A DNA stretch of 64,000 bases from Bacillota bacterium (GCA_023416695.1 JAEZGY010000040.1:27068-91067), one strand, 5' to 3'. Numbered from the stretch's first letter, positions 24,775-34,218 are shown. The notes: generated from the sequence alone by a model not told the origin. Made by a program: numbers and translations.

Positions 24775-26823
24775 TTAAACTTTAATAAGTGTATCTACAT
24801 TGTCCTTATCAACAACTGACAATCTACATGCCATATACTCCTTAGGTAGAGGTTGTCCTGTTACAAGATGGTTATATAGCCATACAATTGGATCATGACC
24901 TTGACCAAATGGATCTTGGCCTATAGCAGCTGCAATAACTCCTTGCTTTATGTAGTCAAAGATTTCTTGCGTGTGATCAAACCCAACAATACATATCTTA
25001 CCTTTTCTTCCTGCATCAACAACGGCCTTAGCAACAGATAATACCATACCAGAAGTGATATAGATAGCATTGATATCTGTGTGCGCTTTTAAATACGTTA
25101 GGGTTTCCTCATAAACCTTTTCTGGTACATCCTCAATCTCCAAATGACCTGCTATACGGATGCCTTTACAAGAACTAATTCTTTGTCTAAAGCTATCATT
25201 TCTAACACGATTAACATCAACCTTCAAATCACCTGTAATAATTAATACATTGCCTCTCTTATTTATGGCGTCTTCCATATGTTTTGCAGCTAATACACCA
25301 GCCTCGTAAGCATCAGGGCTAAAACATGCCAGTCTTTTAACCTCTTTCTTACAATCACAGTTAAACGTAATAACCTTAATCCCTCTTGCGATAGCCTCTT
25401 GCAAGTACTGATTAGCAGCTCCTAAAAAACCTGGAAGAATAATACCATCCACTTGCTCTTTGATACATTCTTTCACTCGATTAATTACTAGCTCATCCAA
25501 AGACGAACCGCCATCCACAAAAGGAATATACTCTATCACAGTATTTTTTTCTGCTAATTCTGTTTGTGCATAAAAAACACCTCGTCGTACCCCATACCAG
25601 AAATCATTATCTAGCATACTTAAAAATGCAATTTTAACAGGTTTCGCTCTTTTTTGCTCTACAGGAACGACTGCTGTATTAAATTGTCGTAAGAGATTGC
25701 GTATGTCAGTAAGCATTGAGCCCAAAGATTCTACATTTTCTCCTATCTGAGAAGACTCTGCAGCAGTTTCCTGTGACGCGGCAGCAATTTCATGAGTACT
25801 AGCACTAATTAGCTGAGAAGCATCATATAAATGAGAAGCCATTTCTTTTGATTCTTTTGTATTCAAAGAAATATTTTCAACCTTAGTAGAAATATTTTTC
25901 ATTCTATCATGGATATCAAATGCCTGTTGATTAATAGCTTGAAACGACTTATTAACATCTTCAAACGTCTGTTTACTTTGGTTAAAGGTATTCTCACACT
26001 TCTTTATACTATCATTAACCTGTTGACTACTTTGAATTACTTCACCAAGAATTTGGTTAATCGTAACCATGCCTGATTTTGTTTTCCCTGACATTTCATT
26101 CATTTCATCAGCAACTACTGCAAAACCCTTACCACTTTGGCCAGCTCTTGCAGCCTCTATAGAAGCATTTAGGGCTAAAAGTTTCAACTGTTCACTAATG
26201 CCTATAATGAACTCCCCTACTTCACCAATCCTCTTTATTTCATCATTAAACCTAGTCAAGATTGCATTACTATTAGTAAGCTCTACAGAGATTGCATCCA
26301 TATCCTGTGCATACTCTTCAATATTTGTAATCCCCCTCTTACTAATAACCACTGTCTCATCCAATAACTCCTTAATTACTGTCATGGACTGATCAATTTC
26401 TTGCATCTGGGTATTATTTACCTCAATCACATTCAAATTCTTCTTTACAAGTTCAAGTTGCTCTGCAGTCTTTATTGCAACTGTCGAGACTCCATCTGAA
26501 ATCTGTTCATTGCCATATTGATTTGCTTCGACACTTTTTGACAAAATATCAATAGCATCAGAGAGGGTAATTACATTTCCTTTTGTAGTTTCAACAAAAG
26601 TAAGCAGATTCCTTTTAATGGAATTAAATGCACTAGCTAGGATAGTTGTATGATTCTTCTTACCATTAATCTTAATATCATCAACATCAAGCTTACCCTT
26701 TACAATCAGCTCTGCAATCTCCATTATCTTATGATGAGAGCGATTGTTCTTAAATTGAATTACTAATAGCGAGATAATAACAATTGTTTCAACAATAAGC
26801 ATTACTATTAGTGCTATCTCCAT
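24775..26823 (-). CDS. MCP signalling protein fused to a C-terminal sugar-binding-protein domain
   Basis: A 682-residue protein with an unusual order. One N-terminal membrane helix (about residues 4-23), then a coiled-coil methyl-accepting signalling domain whose hairpin tip has LKLLALNASIEAARAG (about 207-222), then from about residue 392 a periplasmic sugar-binding-like (Peripla_BP_4/LacI-type) domain: IAFLSMLDNDFWYGVRRG, DGIILPGF, GNVLIITGD, IVGFDHTQEIFDY, AAIGQDPF. With only one membrane segment before the MCP region, the binding domain should be in the cytoplasm. It might therefore sense an internal sugar. No CheW or receptor-modifying genes nearby. Confidence 0.85.
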   Translation of the reverse strand: MEIALIVMLIVETIVIISLLVIQFKNNRSHHKIMEIAELIVKGKLDVDDIKINGKKNHTTILASAFNSIKRNLLTFVETTKGNVITLSDAIDILSKSVEANQYGNEQISDGVSTVAIKTAEQLELVKKNLNVIEVNNTQMQEIDQSMTVIKELLDETVVISKRGITNIEEYAQDMDAISVELTNSNAILTRFNDEIKRIGEVGEFIIGISEQLKLLALNASIEAARAGQSGKGFAVVADEMNEMSGKTKSGMVTINQILGEVIQSSQQVNDSIKKCENTFNQSKQTFEDVNKSFQAINQQAFDIHDRMKNISTKVENISLNTKESKEMASHLYDASQLISASTHEIAAASQETAAESSQIGENVESLGSMLTDIRNLLRQFNTAVVPVEQKRAKPVKIAFLSMLDNDFWYGVRRGVFYAQTELAEKNTVIEYIPFVDGGSSLDELVINRVKECIKEQVDGIILPGFLGAANQYLQEAIARGIKVITFNCDCKKEVKRLACFSPDAYEAGVLAAKHMEDAINKRGNVLIITGDLKVDVNRVRNDSFRQRISSCKGIRIAGHLEIEDVPEKVYEETLTYLKAHTDINAIYITSGMVLSVAKAVVDAGRKGKICIVGFDHTQEIFDYIKQGVIAAAIGQDPFGQGHDPIVWLYNHLVTGQPLPKEYMACRLSVVDKDNVDTLIKV

Positions 26824-27168
26824 AAAACGCCTCCATTTATTTTTATTTATACAATATTATACCATTTTTTTGTTTGTAATAAAAGAATTATTACATACTT
26901 GTTTACTTATTTAAACGACGAATACCATACATGAATGTGCTTTTTCAACCTTATACAGTAAATGAAGGCAACCTAATAAAGATCAATCCCTTCTATTTGA
27001 TAAACCTAGTATAGCAAACGAATGCAGAATTAAACACCAACTTAACCTTTCTTTTTTTTACTATTTCGCCACTTTACGTTGCTTTATGATAGTGAAAAGC
27101 CGTCGTATTAGCTAGTGAAACAGCCAATACGACAGCCCTTATAATACTTCCTTTTATGTTCATGTATG
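26824..27168. other. Intergenic region, AT-rich
   Basis: No coding frame recognised. It holds the promoter area of the MCP fusion (a TATAAT-like box in GGTATAATATTG on the minus strand) and, at the right, the terminator hairpin of the adjacent lipoprotein gene. Confidence 0.5.
27095..27137 (-). terminator. Probable terminator of lipoprotein gene
   Basis: A stem GTCGTATT with AATACGAC, extended by imperfect pairs, followed on the minus strand by GGCTTTTC. The U-tract is short, so efficiency is uncertain. Confidence 0.55.
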
Positions 27169-27798
27169 TTAGTAAAAGTATTTTGTTGCTATTTTACTAT
27201 AAAGAAGCAATAAATTCTTCAAGTTTTCATCACAAAAGACATCCAAATCAGACTGTTGTAGTTTATTATCTTTCATCTTGTCCTTTAGCTCTTTATTGGG
27301 CTTAGGATACATTCCTTCATAGTCACTAACTGGCCGGTACCCCTCTCTCTTTTGATCATACTCTAGAAACAGAATATATTCTTTATCAAGCACAGGTGGT
27401 TTTAAGGCAGTAAAGGTGATTAGTTTCTTTTGGTCCTCTATTTCATTTAATATATAGTAATCTAGCAATAAAGTAAGCTCATCTCCTACAATTGCACTAC
27501 CCTTAAATATCTTAGTTACTTTTATCTTCCATTTAGTATAACCGTCATCAGGTAATTGCTTTTGATTATTACTATCTAAGGTTTCATTAATACTTTGCCC
27601 AAGACACTCCTTAGCAACTGCCTCTACAATGATTGTAGCCTTCTTCTCTACTTGTTGCAGATTATCGAATACTTCCTCTTCATTCGGTACTTTTACCACC
27701 TCTATGTCATCAGTCAATACAGATGTTGATTTATCCTGACAAGAGATAGTTGGACAGGTAAATAATAGACAAAGAAAGAGCACTAAACATCTTTTCAT
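27169..27798 (-). CDS. Lipoprotein of unknown function
   Basis: A 209-residue protein with a signal peptide ending in a lipobox-like TISC (Cys at about 20), so membrane-anchored outside the cell. The mature part has a stretch (YTKWKIKVTKIFKG, then GDELTLLLDYYI and FLEYDQ) resembling small beta-rich extracellular domains. No family identified with confidence. It follows another lipoprotein gene on the same strand at a distance of 83 bp; the two may be cotranscribed. Confidence 0.72.
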   Translation of the reverse strand: MKRCLVLFLCLLFTCPTISCQDKSTSVLTDDIEVVKVPNEEEVFDNLQQVEKKATIIVEAVAKECLGQSINETLDSNNQKQLPDDGYTKWKIKVTKIFKGSAIVGDELTLLLDYYILNEIEDQKKLITFTALKPPVLDKEYILFLEYDQKREGYRPVSDYEGMYPKPNKELKDKMKDNKLQQSDLDVFCDENLKNLLLLYSKIATKYFY

Positions 27799-27881
27799 TG
27801 TTTACCCCCAATGTTGGAATGATAGATATAGTATATACTAATTATAATCAAACAACATATGGTTGTAAATATATTCCAATA

Positions 27882-28946
27882 TTATTTTCTTTTTAAAACT
27901 GTACAAGCTGAATCTGTAGGATTATTTATAGTCAAGAATTTTCCATCATGATTAAAGTAAAACTTTCCAAAGATAGGAAGCTCAGGAATGGTATTCTCTT
28001 TAAAAGTAGCCCAGTTATCGATGGTACTATAACTTTTTATTACACGCGTAGTGTTAGGTATGCAGAAAATAGTGTAAGCATTATCCCCATCCACATATAA
28101 AGCAAAGTTTAAAGGATTTATTACATAGTTCTTTTCAGGAAGATTCATCGGTATAGTTTCCCAATTTGAGCCGCCATCTACTGTTTTATATAGGTTCAAA
28201 TCACTCCCTATAAAATAGAACTCCGTTGTAGTTACCATATAGATACAAAGAATCTTAGCAGGAACCTTTAATTCTGTCCAAGTTGTAGCACCATCATTTG
28301 TAATTGCCATACGTTTGTAGGATGCGATAATACCGTTGTTCTCATCGCAAAAACTTAACATCTGACACTGGTCTGGTACATAGTCACCAAATTTAGCCTT
28401 CTGGGCATAAGTTTTTCCGCCATCCTCACTCTTTGTTACCTCTCCAGCATTTCCACATGTATAAGACACCTTGTCATTTACAATGTCTACACCATAACGA
28501 CAATAAGACTTATTAGTTGCCTGTGGCCAGTTTTTCCCGGCATCTGTAGTATAGTGGATTTCTCCACCATAGCCTACTGTCACAGCATATTTATCGTTAT
28601 AGAATCCCATTGCATAAACAGGGAATGTATACTTAAGTTCCTCTATCACTTTCCAACTAGATCCTAATTTTACTGGCTTTGAGTTAGTTTCAGGCTTTTT
28701 TGTTGCAGGTACAGTCGTTGCTGGTGCTTGGGTTACTTCAGGCGCCTTTGTTACTACCGTTGTTGGTTCTGGTACTTTAGTTGCAGGCACTGTTTTTAAT
28801 GGTACATCCGACTGAGTTGCTCCTATCGTTTCTTTTTCTGTTTCTGATTTTTGTGAATCTTTCTTTTCCTCTTTGGAGGAGCCACATCCAAGCACTCCAA
28901 CCATAACAAGTATACAAATTAATGAGATTATCATACTCTTTTTCAT
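27882..28946 (-). CDS. Lipoprotein with Ycf48/BNR-like beta-propeller repeats
   Basis: A 354-residue protein. Lipobox VLGC (Cys at about 21), then a low-complexity Thr/Pro/Val linker (about residues 45-90) that suits a wall-spanning tether. The rest has repeated units ending in GKNW / GKTY / ATTW / GSNW with TxDGG turns, characteristic of BNR/sialidase-type or Ycf48-like propeller blades. Such domains bind proteins or glycans. No enzyme motif seen. Confidence 0.78.
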   Translation of the reverse strand: MKKSMIISLICILVMVGVLGCGSSKEEKKDSQKSETEKETIGATQSDVPLKTVPATKVPEPTTVVTKAPEVTQAPATTVPATKKPETNSKPVKLGSSWKVIEELKYTFPVYAMGFYNDKYAVTVGYGGEIHYTTDAGKNWPQATNKSYCRYGVDIVNDKVSYTCGNAGEVTKSEDGGKTYAQKAKFGDYVPDQCQMLSFCDENNGIIASYKRMAITNDGATTWTELKVPAKILCIYMVTTTEFYFIGSDLNLYKTVDGGSNWETIPMNLPEKNYVINPLNFALYVDGDNAYTIFCIPNTTRVIKSYSTIDNWATFKENTIPELPIFGKFYFNHDGKFLTINNPTDSACTVLKRK

Positions 28947-29071
28947 ATAAGACCTCGCCCTTCATAATTTTATTACGTATTGTAATAAAATAATACTTTC
29001 TTTTCTAGTATTAGAAAATTGCGAATAATCTTAAATACTATGTCAATTGTAAAGTAAGCCCATAATATCAT

Positions 29072-29974
29072 TTACATCCAGCAATTACGTTCACGATAAG
29101 CTGAAGGAGATAGACCTGTATATTTTTTAAAGGTACGTAAGAAATGAACATTATCCGTAAATCCTACCCGTTGCATAATCTCATTAATGGGCAACATAGT
29201 ATCCCTTAGTAAAGTTGATGCTAAATTAATTCTTAATTTATTAAGATAGGATAAAAAGCTTTCTCCTACATTTTTCTGAAACATTTTTGCAAGAGTTGCT
29301 CGACTTACATAAAACTTATCTGTGATATCCTGTACAGTGATTTTAATCTCGTAGTTGTGATAAACATAAACAAGAATTGGATAGAATTCTTCATCGATAC
29401 ATTCTAAATAAGTTTCCTCAAAGCTATTATCCAGCACATATAAATTGTCTAATAGAAATAAAAGTTCCATTATGTAAGACCGACTTCGGCAAGGCCAATT
29501 GGCCATAGATTGGTCTGTAATCATTTTATGTATACCATCTAAAATTAAAGCAGCCCTTTTCTCTGTAGAAGCACCAATGTTAAACTTTCCAACATACCTA
29601 TCATCTCTTTGCAAGATACACTTCACAAGACTTTTATCCTGATTAATAGTAACTGGTGCATCCGGAGAACTATCGCTAATATTGTCAAAATCAAGAAAAC
29701 TATTGATTACACATGGATGAAAGAACACTGCCCTGATGCAATTTTCATTACTATCTGGTATTATAAAATGCTCCTTTTCATTCACACAAAACACACACGG
29801 AGCAATATAGGATATGTACTTCCCATCTATTGTAGCAATCCCATTTCCCTTTTCTATTAAAACTATGGAAAATCTTTCTCCTAAGGCATCCTTATTATCA
29901 AAGGAAGTCCCCTTATAATCGCTCATAGCAATAGAAAAATAATGATTTTTTTCATACGTTGTTAAAGAATTCAT
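29072..29974 (-). CDS. AraC-family transcriptional regulator
   Basis: A 300-residue protein: N-terminal cupin-like sensing domain (about residues 10-150) and C-terminal AraC double HTH (about 200-300) with DITDKFYVSRATLAKMF and EIMQRVGFTDNVHFLRTFKKYTGLSPSAYR. This is the arrangement of sugar-responsive activators. It lies 35 bp downstream of the nitroreductase gene on the same strand. Target unknown. Confidence 0.9.
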   Translation of the reverse strand: MNSLTTYEKNHYFSIAMSDYKGTSFDNKDALGERFSIVLIEKGNGIATIDGKYISYIAPCVFCVNEKEHFIIPDSNENCIRAVFFHPCVINSFLDFDNISDSSPDAPVTINQDKSLVKCILQRDDRYVGKFNIGASTEKRAALILDGIHKMITDQSMANWPCRSRSYIMELLFLLDNLYVLDNSFEETYLECIDEEFYPILVYVYHNYEIKITVQDITDKFYVSRATLAKMFQKNVGESFLSYLNKLRINLASTLLRDTMLPINEIMQRVGFTDNVHFLRTFKKYTGLSPSAYRERNCWM

Positions 29975-30009
29975 ACTTTGTACACCTCACTTAAAAGTAT
30001 TATCTTAAT

Positions 30010-30834
30010 TTACCATCTATCATAATGTATCTTATCTGGTTCCCATCGGCTAGTTGTCTCCTTGACCTCTTTTGAGTAACCTAATGCAATTACTGAAATA
30101 GGCTCTACCTTTAAGGGTAGCCTTAGTATAGATATAATCTCCTTTCGCCAACTGGAGTTTGCTACAACCCCACACCAAACGCCACCAAGTCCTAAACCAT
30201 GTAGACAAAGTAACATATTCTGTGTAGCTGCTGCACAATCTGCATATAGAAATTCTTTCATCCCTTCCATATTTTTATCTCCACAAATCACAATTCCACA
30301 AGCAGCATATTCTAACATGCTTACATTGGAATTGTTTTGCGCTAATTCAGTTAGCATCTGTCTATTAGTAACTACAATAAAATGATATGGACGTTTATTC
30401 TTTGCTGTTGGTGCCTCAAGACCAGCCTGTAAAATCGTGTTTAATACCTCTTGAGGTATTGGTTTATCTGTAAACTGTCTGATACTATGTCGAGTTTTTA
30501 TAGCATAAATCACATTCATATCAGAAGTTACTGTATCAACCTCCTTTAAGCTATTAGTGTTTAATGTCAACTCATCCAAGGACATTGTAACCTCCACTGC
30601 CATGGGTTGCCCTGTAAAACCAATAGATTTTTGTAAGGCTTTATCCACAATAAGTAGGTATTTCCCATTACCACGAGAAAGTAGCTTACTTCGATATGCT
30701 ACACCATTAATTGTTCCATCTACATGAATACTCCCTTTGGATATACCAAAAACCTCTTTAGGATTAAAGGTAAGTTCTATTACTGTTAACCTTCCAGTTC
30801 CTTCTTTTCTAACGTCAGTATGAAATGTAATCAT
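30010..30834 (-). CDS. DUF1905 domain fused to a nitroreductase
   Basis: About 274 residues from the ATG at 30834, chosen because GGGGAG lies 9 bases upstream and the protein then begins MITFHTDV, as DUF1905 domains do. Residues 1-95 form the DUF1905 beta-barrel (SIHVDGTINGVAYRSKL, GNGKYLLIVDKALQKSIG). Residues about 110-274 form an FMN-dependent nitroreductase (TRHSIRQFTDKPIP, AGLEAPTAKNKRPY, GLGLGGVWCG). The two domains are rarely joined to my knowledge. It probably reduces nitro or quinone compounds with NAD(P)H; the role of DUF1905 is unknown. Confidence 0.85.
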   Translation of the reverse strand: MITFHTDVRKEGTGRLTVIELTFNPKEVFGISKGSIHVDGTINGVAYRSKLLSRGNGKYLLIVDKALQKSIGFTGQPMAVEVTMSLDELTLNTNSLKEVDTVTSDMNVIYAIKTRHSIRQFTDKPIPQEVLNTILQAGLEAPTAKNKRPYHFIVVTNRQMLTELAQNNSNVSMLEYAACGIVICGDKNMEGMKEFLYADCAAATQNMLLCLHGLGLGGVWCGVVANSSWRKEIISILRLPLKVEPISVIALGYSKEVKETTSRWEPDKIHYDRW

Positions 30835-30872
30835 CCTATCTATCTCCCCCATAATATACCTCTATCGTCTCG

Positions 30873-31715
30873 TTACTTTATTCTTTTTCCGACTACAACA
30901 AATCTTCCATCCTCAACATGATTGGAACAACAAGAAAGGGTAATAAACTCATCCCCAAGCTTTGCTGTAATCCCGGTATCATATAGGGACATTTCTTTAA
31001 TGTTTGTATACCAATTATCAAACTCTTCCTTTGTATCAGCTTGGAAGAATTTATAGTATTTAAATACATCCTCATTTTTATAAAAGACTTGTGAATAGAA
31101 TACTGCAATTAGTTCATATTCTCTTTTCTCATACAAACTGTCGAAATAGATTATATTATGTTTTCTTCCATAGTCTTCTTTCTTATATAACTTTAAGTTT
31201 CCAAACATCTGTCCACTTCTCATATTATGTCCATGAATAATCAGATTAGTAGAAGGTTTCATTCCATCTTTATAATTATCTTTTACTGTACCCACACCAA
31301 CTGAAGAATCTGTATCCATTAAAAGGCACCCATTTTTATTGTCCTTCTTATAAAAATCACGATAAAGATAATATGTTTCATCTCCCATTGTCTGCATTAC
31401 AGGATAATCTATCACAGTATCCTCAATCTTAAGCCAACCAATCAGATCAGAATTTTCTTTAAACAACGTTGTATATTCACATATAATCTCTGGCTTCCCT
31501 GTCACATCCCCATTACTAACAGCTTCATCCTTTGTAGGCCTAGGAGAATTTTCTACGGACGCCTTATTTTTTTCATTAATAAGTTCCCTCTGTTGTTCAA
31601 TTACCGATTGCTTCTCATTTTCTTCCATTACAGTTCTTATAAGTATCACAAGTATTAGTGAAATACATAGCATCACAAGTATTATTGTTCTATATTTAAA
31701 AAATCTGCTTCTCAC
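30873..31715 (-). CDS. Class B sortase
   Basis: A 280-residue protein with an N-terminal membrane anchor (about residues 9-28) and an outside sortase domain. Catalytic residues are visible: His in IIHGHNM, Cys in TLSCCSN, and Arg in DGRFVVVGKR. The YPVMQ and MDTDSS blocks fit class B. Class B sortases attach haem-binding or other proteins with NPQTN-like signals, or build pili. No substrate gene with a sorting signal was recognised in this window, so it appears as an orphan here. Confidence 0.9.
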   Translation of the reverse strand: MRSRFFKYRTIILVMLCISLILVILIRTVMEENEKQSVIEQQRELINEKNKASVENSPRPTKDEAVSNGDVTGKPEIICEYTTLFKENSDLIGWLKIEDTVIDYPVMQTMGDETYYLYRDFYKKDNKNGCLLMDTDSSVGVGTVKDNYKDGMKPSTNLIIHGHNMRSGQMFGNLKLYKKEDYGRKHNIIYFDSLYEKREYELIAVFYSQVFYKNEDVFKYYKFFQADTKEEFDNWYTNIKEMSLYDTGITAKLGDEFITLSCCSNHVEDGRFVVVGKRIK

Positions 31716-32033
31716 TCAAATCATCCCCTTACTACAATAAACTACCCAAATTATACCATTGTATAACATTTCGAGCAACCAAGTTGGGTTATGCTTAAGA
31801 AACACACTACTTTTTCCGTTTTTAACACTAATCAAGACCATTCATTTTAGCTTACTTGTATATGAATGGTCTTGATTAGTTTATTATAGGAAATATAAAC
31901 CAGAAATTATGAGAACAACTAGCCGACATATATTTGATAGTACATATCTCTTCTAATATTGAAAGAATATCATAATACCACACTCAACATCATATGTTTT
32001 AAAATACAATAATATATGTGGTGAAAGAATAAA
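31716..32033. other. Intergenic region between divergent genes
   Basis: No gene recognised in these 318 bp. It contains the long inverted repeat at 31827-31880 and the start region of the 68-residue ORF. Confidence 0.6.
31827..31880. repeat. Perfect 19-bp inverted repeat between divergent genes
   Basis: The arms (31827-31845 and 31862-31880) are exact reverse complements, ACTAATCAAGACCATTCAT, with a 16-nt loop. It is not downstream of either neighbour and has only weak T-tracts, so it is not an obvious terminator of an existing gene. It could be a leftover terminator, a MITE-like sequence or a regulator site. Confidence 0.6.
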
Positions 32034-32240
32034 ATGATTGATAATCTATGTCCAAACGACGTTATGATTCTGGCAAATGTACTTGCTATCTCACTATCAG
32101 AAGGTAAAAATGCAGATGAACTGAATGTTCTAGGAAACCTTATCGTTGCAGTAGGTAGCTTAATGCTAACTAGTGCAGCTCAAATGCAAATTATAACTGC
32201 AAAAGAACAGACAAAAAGTACGACTACCGATGAATGTTAA
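32034..32240 (+). CDS. Small conserved protein, function unknown
   Basis: A 68-residue protein with a hydrophobic C-terminal half (ELNVLGNLIVAVGSLMLTSAA). Small proteins with a 'dLxxLANxLAI' start and an 'EINvLgalfs' core occur in several copies in clostridial genomes, as far as I recall. GGTGAAAG precedes the ATG. Function unknown. Confidence 0.6.
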   Translation: MIDNLCPNDVMILANVLAISLSEGKNADELNVLGNLIVAVGSLMLTSAAQMQIITAKEQTKSTTTDEC

Positions 32241-32315
32241 ATGTCCTTACAACCATATCGATTTTTTATAAAAATATGTCATATATATTCATTACCGCTT
32301 CTCTCACATTAACGG

Positions 32316-32777
32316 TCATTTCCTCTTGGTTTTATTGATTAACCAATTAAAAGCGCCTGTCTTTATAAGGGAGATAACAATAAACGCACATGATAAGACT
32401 ATACCAAAAATTAAGTTTGTAGGACTAGCTTCTAAAACATCTGTATTCTCAGCTGGTGCTTTAGGATTATATTTGATTTCAAGAGTATCACCTATGTTTT
32501 TAGGATAAACAGTTCCATAAGTTTCACCTTTATATTCTTTATTTTCAATAGTATATTTATACTCTAAATCATACGTAGTTTCATATGTAATACTTTTGCT
32601 CTTATCCGTTCTATTCCTTTCAACTCTTTTCTCTACGTTTGTTATGGTAGCAGACGTTGTTGGCCAATTGGTTTGCTTTAAAGTATTCATATAAAAAATA
32701 ATACTTAGGACTAAAAAAGCCAAACCAACAGTAGCAAATATTATGCCAATGATTTTTGATGTAAGTGACTTTTTCAT
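32316..32777 (-). CDS. DUF3592 membrane protein
   Basis: A 153-residue protein with an N-terminal membrane helix (about residues 9-29), an outside beta-rich region (YDLEYKYTIENKEYKGETYG, then VYPKNIGDTLEIKYNP), and a C-terminal helix (about 122-145). The segment KNIGDTLEIKYNPKAP is typical of DUF3592. Its role is unknown; members are often in membrane or stress contexts. Confidence 0.82.
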   Translation of the reverse strand: MKKSLTSKIIGIIFATVGLAFLVLSIIFYMNTLKQTNWPTTSATITNVEKRVERNRTDKSKSITYETTYDLEYKYTIENKEYKGETYGTVYPKNIGDTLEIKYNPKAPAENTDVLEASPTNLIFGIVLSCAFIVISLIKTGAFNWLINKTKRK

Positions 32778-32910
32778 TTATCTATCTCTCCTCTAAAAAA
32801 TAGAATTTCATAGAATTATTTTCCATTATATCATGAGAAGGATTGTATATTCAAGTTATATATACCAGTTCTCAGTAGTATAAAATGAGCCCTTTGCTCT
32901 ATGTATTTTT

Positions 32911-33075
32911 TTAAAGAATGTAATATGCAATCATGTATCCACTCATAATCTGTATAACATTGGCACATATATGCGCAACTACTGGCCCTAGTAAACTTTT
33001 TGACCTAATAAACATAATAGACCAGACAGTACCAAGAGTAAATGTTATACCTAGCTGTATCCAATCAACAAATTT
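32911..33075 (-). pseudogene. C-terminal remnant of a CPBP intramembrane protease
   Basis: On the minus strand a 54-codon frame ends at 32911 and contains LGITFTLGTVWSIMFIRS, then SLLGPVVAHICANVIQIM. The HxxxN of that last block is the third conserved motif of CPBP (CAAX/bacteriocin-processing) proteases. Upstream the frame is closed by stops and the earlier catalytic motifs are missing, so only the tail of a gene remains. Confidence 0.7.
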
Positions 33076-33078
33076 TTA

Positions 33079-33243
33079 AATTCATAGTTACTCCTTTCAC
33101 ATTACTCAAAACACAAAACGTTATAAAAGATGTTCTGTCAGAATCATTGGACAACCGTATGTCTATATGTATAGCATTCTTTATCAATACCTTTGGTATT
33201 CCATATCCTAAATAAAAAAGTCTATATGTAAAAATTAATCTGC
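33079..33243. other. Short intergenic remainder
   Basis: Nothing recognisable between the CPBP remnant and the end of the WYL regulator gene. Confidence 0.4.
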
Positions 33244-34188
33244 TTAGTTATGATACCTATTTATACTATTTTTCAATATTTCACTTGCCTTTATTCTCAT
33301 TTCTTCAGGATATAATATCTCTCCATAGCATAAAATAGCCCTAATGTCTATTTGTGCCACATCCTTTCTGTGTAAGTTAATCAAGCCAATAATGTAATCT
33401 CCATCTATTTTTATACCTATTAAATCGAAATTCTGAAAAACTGCTCCAAATGATTCGTGAACTTTGATTTCTACTGGATAATACTCACTTTCTCTCCTAC
33501 TTTCTTTAAAAGCCTTAGTCGAATATGACCAGTAGTTCTTAAGCTTAAAGTCTTCTGGAATTACAATAGATTCTTTTAGCAAAGCTACACACTTTATTCT
33601 AGAGCAATTAAAAGTTCTTATTTGTTGTCTATTATAACAAAAGCCCACTAGATACCAGGTAGTGTATTTTAGTACAAGACCATAGGGCGCAATAATTCTA
33701 TCAGATTTAGTCCCATCATTGTTAGCATATTCAAAACTAAGCTTTTGTTGTGAGAACAATGCCTTCATAATTGGTTGTATGTCTATGTCTGTTTGTGTTT
33801 CCTCCCACCAGGCTTTTCTATCAATCAAAATTTTTTGTCTATCCTCATCACGTACTGTATTTATACTATTATATTTTACGTTCATTCCACTTACTAATGC
33901 ATCAATGAGATGCTCTTGTTCTGGCATAGCATATAAATGGGTAAGTAAAGTCTTCATTGTATCCTCGGTTTGATCAAGATTTAATTTATACCCATCTACA
34001 AAAGCAATACCTCCATCTTTACCTGTTGTTGTAACGATGGGATACCCTGCTTCACATAACACATCAATGTCTCTATAGATCGTTCTAGGGGATACTTCAA
34101 GAGCTTTTGCCAAATAATTGGCTTTGATTCTTCCATATTGCTCGATTTTCATCAAAATAGCAATTAAACGATGCACTCTCATAAACAT
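33244..34188 (-). CDS. YafY-type regulator with HTH and WYL domains
   Basis: A 314-residue protein. The N-terminal winged HTH (about residues 5-65; ANYLAKALEVSPRTIYRDID) is followed by a WYL domain near residues 140-220 (IAPYGLVLKYTTWYLVGFCY, then RTFNCSRIKCV) and a C-terminal extension. WYL regulators bind a nucleotide or other ligand. It diverges from a Gfo/Idh/MocA oxidoreductase gene and the gap between them holds a perfect palindrome, so it probably controls both genes. Confidence 0.9.
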   Translation of the reverse strand: MFMRVHRLIAILMKIEQYGRIKANYLAKALEVSPRTIYRDIDVLCEAGYPIVTTTGKDGGIAFVDGYKLNLDQTEDTMKTLLTHLYAMPEQEHLIDALVSGMNVKYNSINTVRDEDRQKILIDRKAWWEETQTDIDIQPIMKALFSQQKLSFEYANNDGTKSDRIIAPYGLVLKYTTWYLVGFCYNRQQIRTFNCSRIKCVALLKESIVIPEDFKLKNYWSYSTKAFKESRRESEYYPVEIKVHESFGAVFQNFDLIGIKIDGDYIIGLINLHRKDVAQIDIRAILCYGEILYPEEMRIKASEILKNSINRYHN

Positions 34189-34196
34189 TTCTCCTT

Positions 34197-34218
34197 TTAT
34201 GACATACTGATGTCATAA
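34197..34218. promoter_or_regulatory. Palindromic operator between WYL regulator and oxidoreductase
   Basis: TTATGACAT-N4-ATGTCATAA, a perfect 9-bp dyad with a 4-bp centre (ACTG). It lies between the two divergent starts, 8 bp upstream of the regulator ATG. This position fits a shared operator for the HTH-WYL protein. Binding is inferred. Confidence 0.72.
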
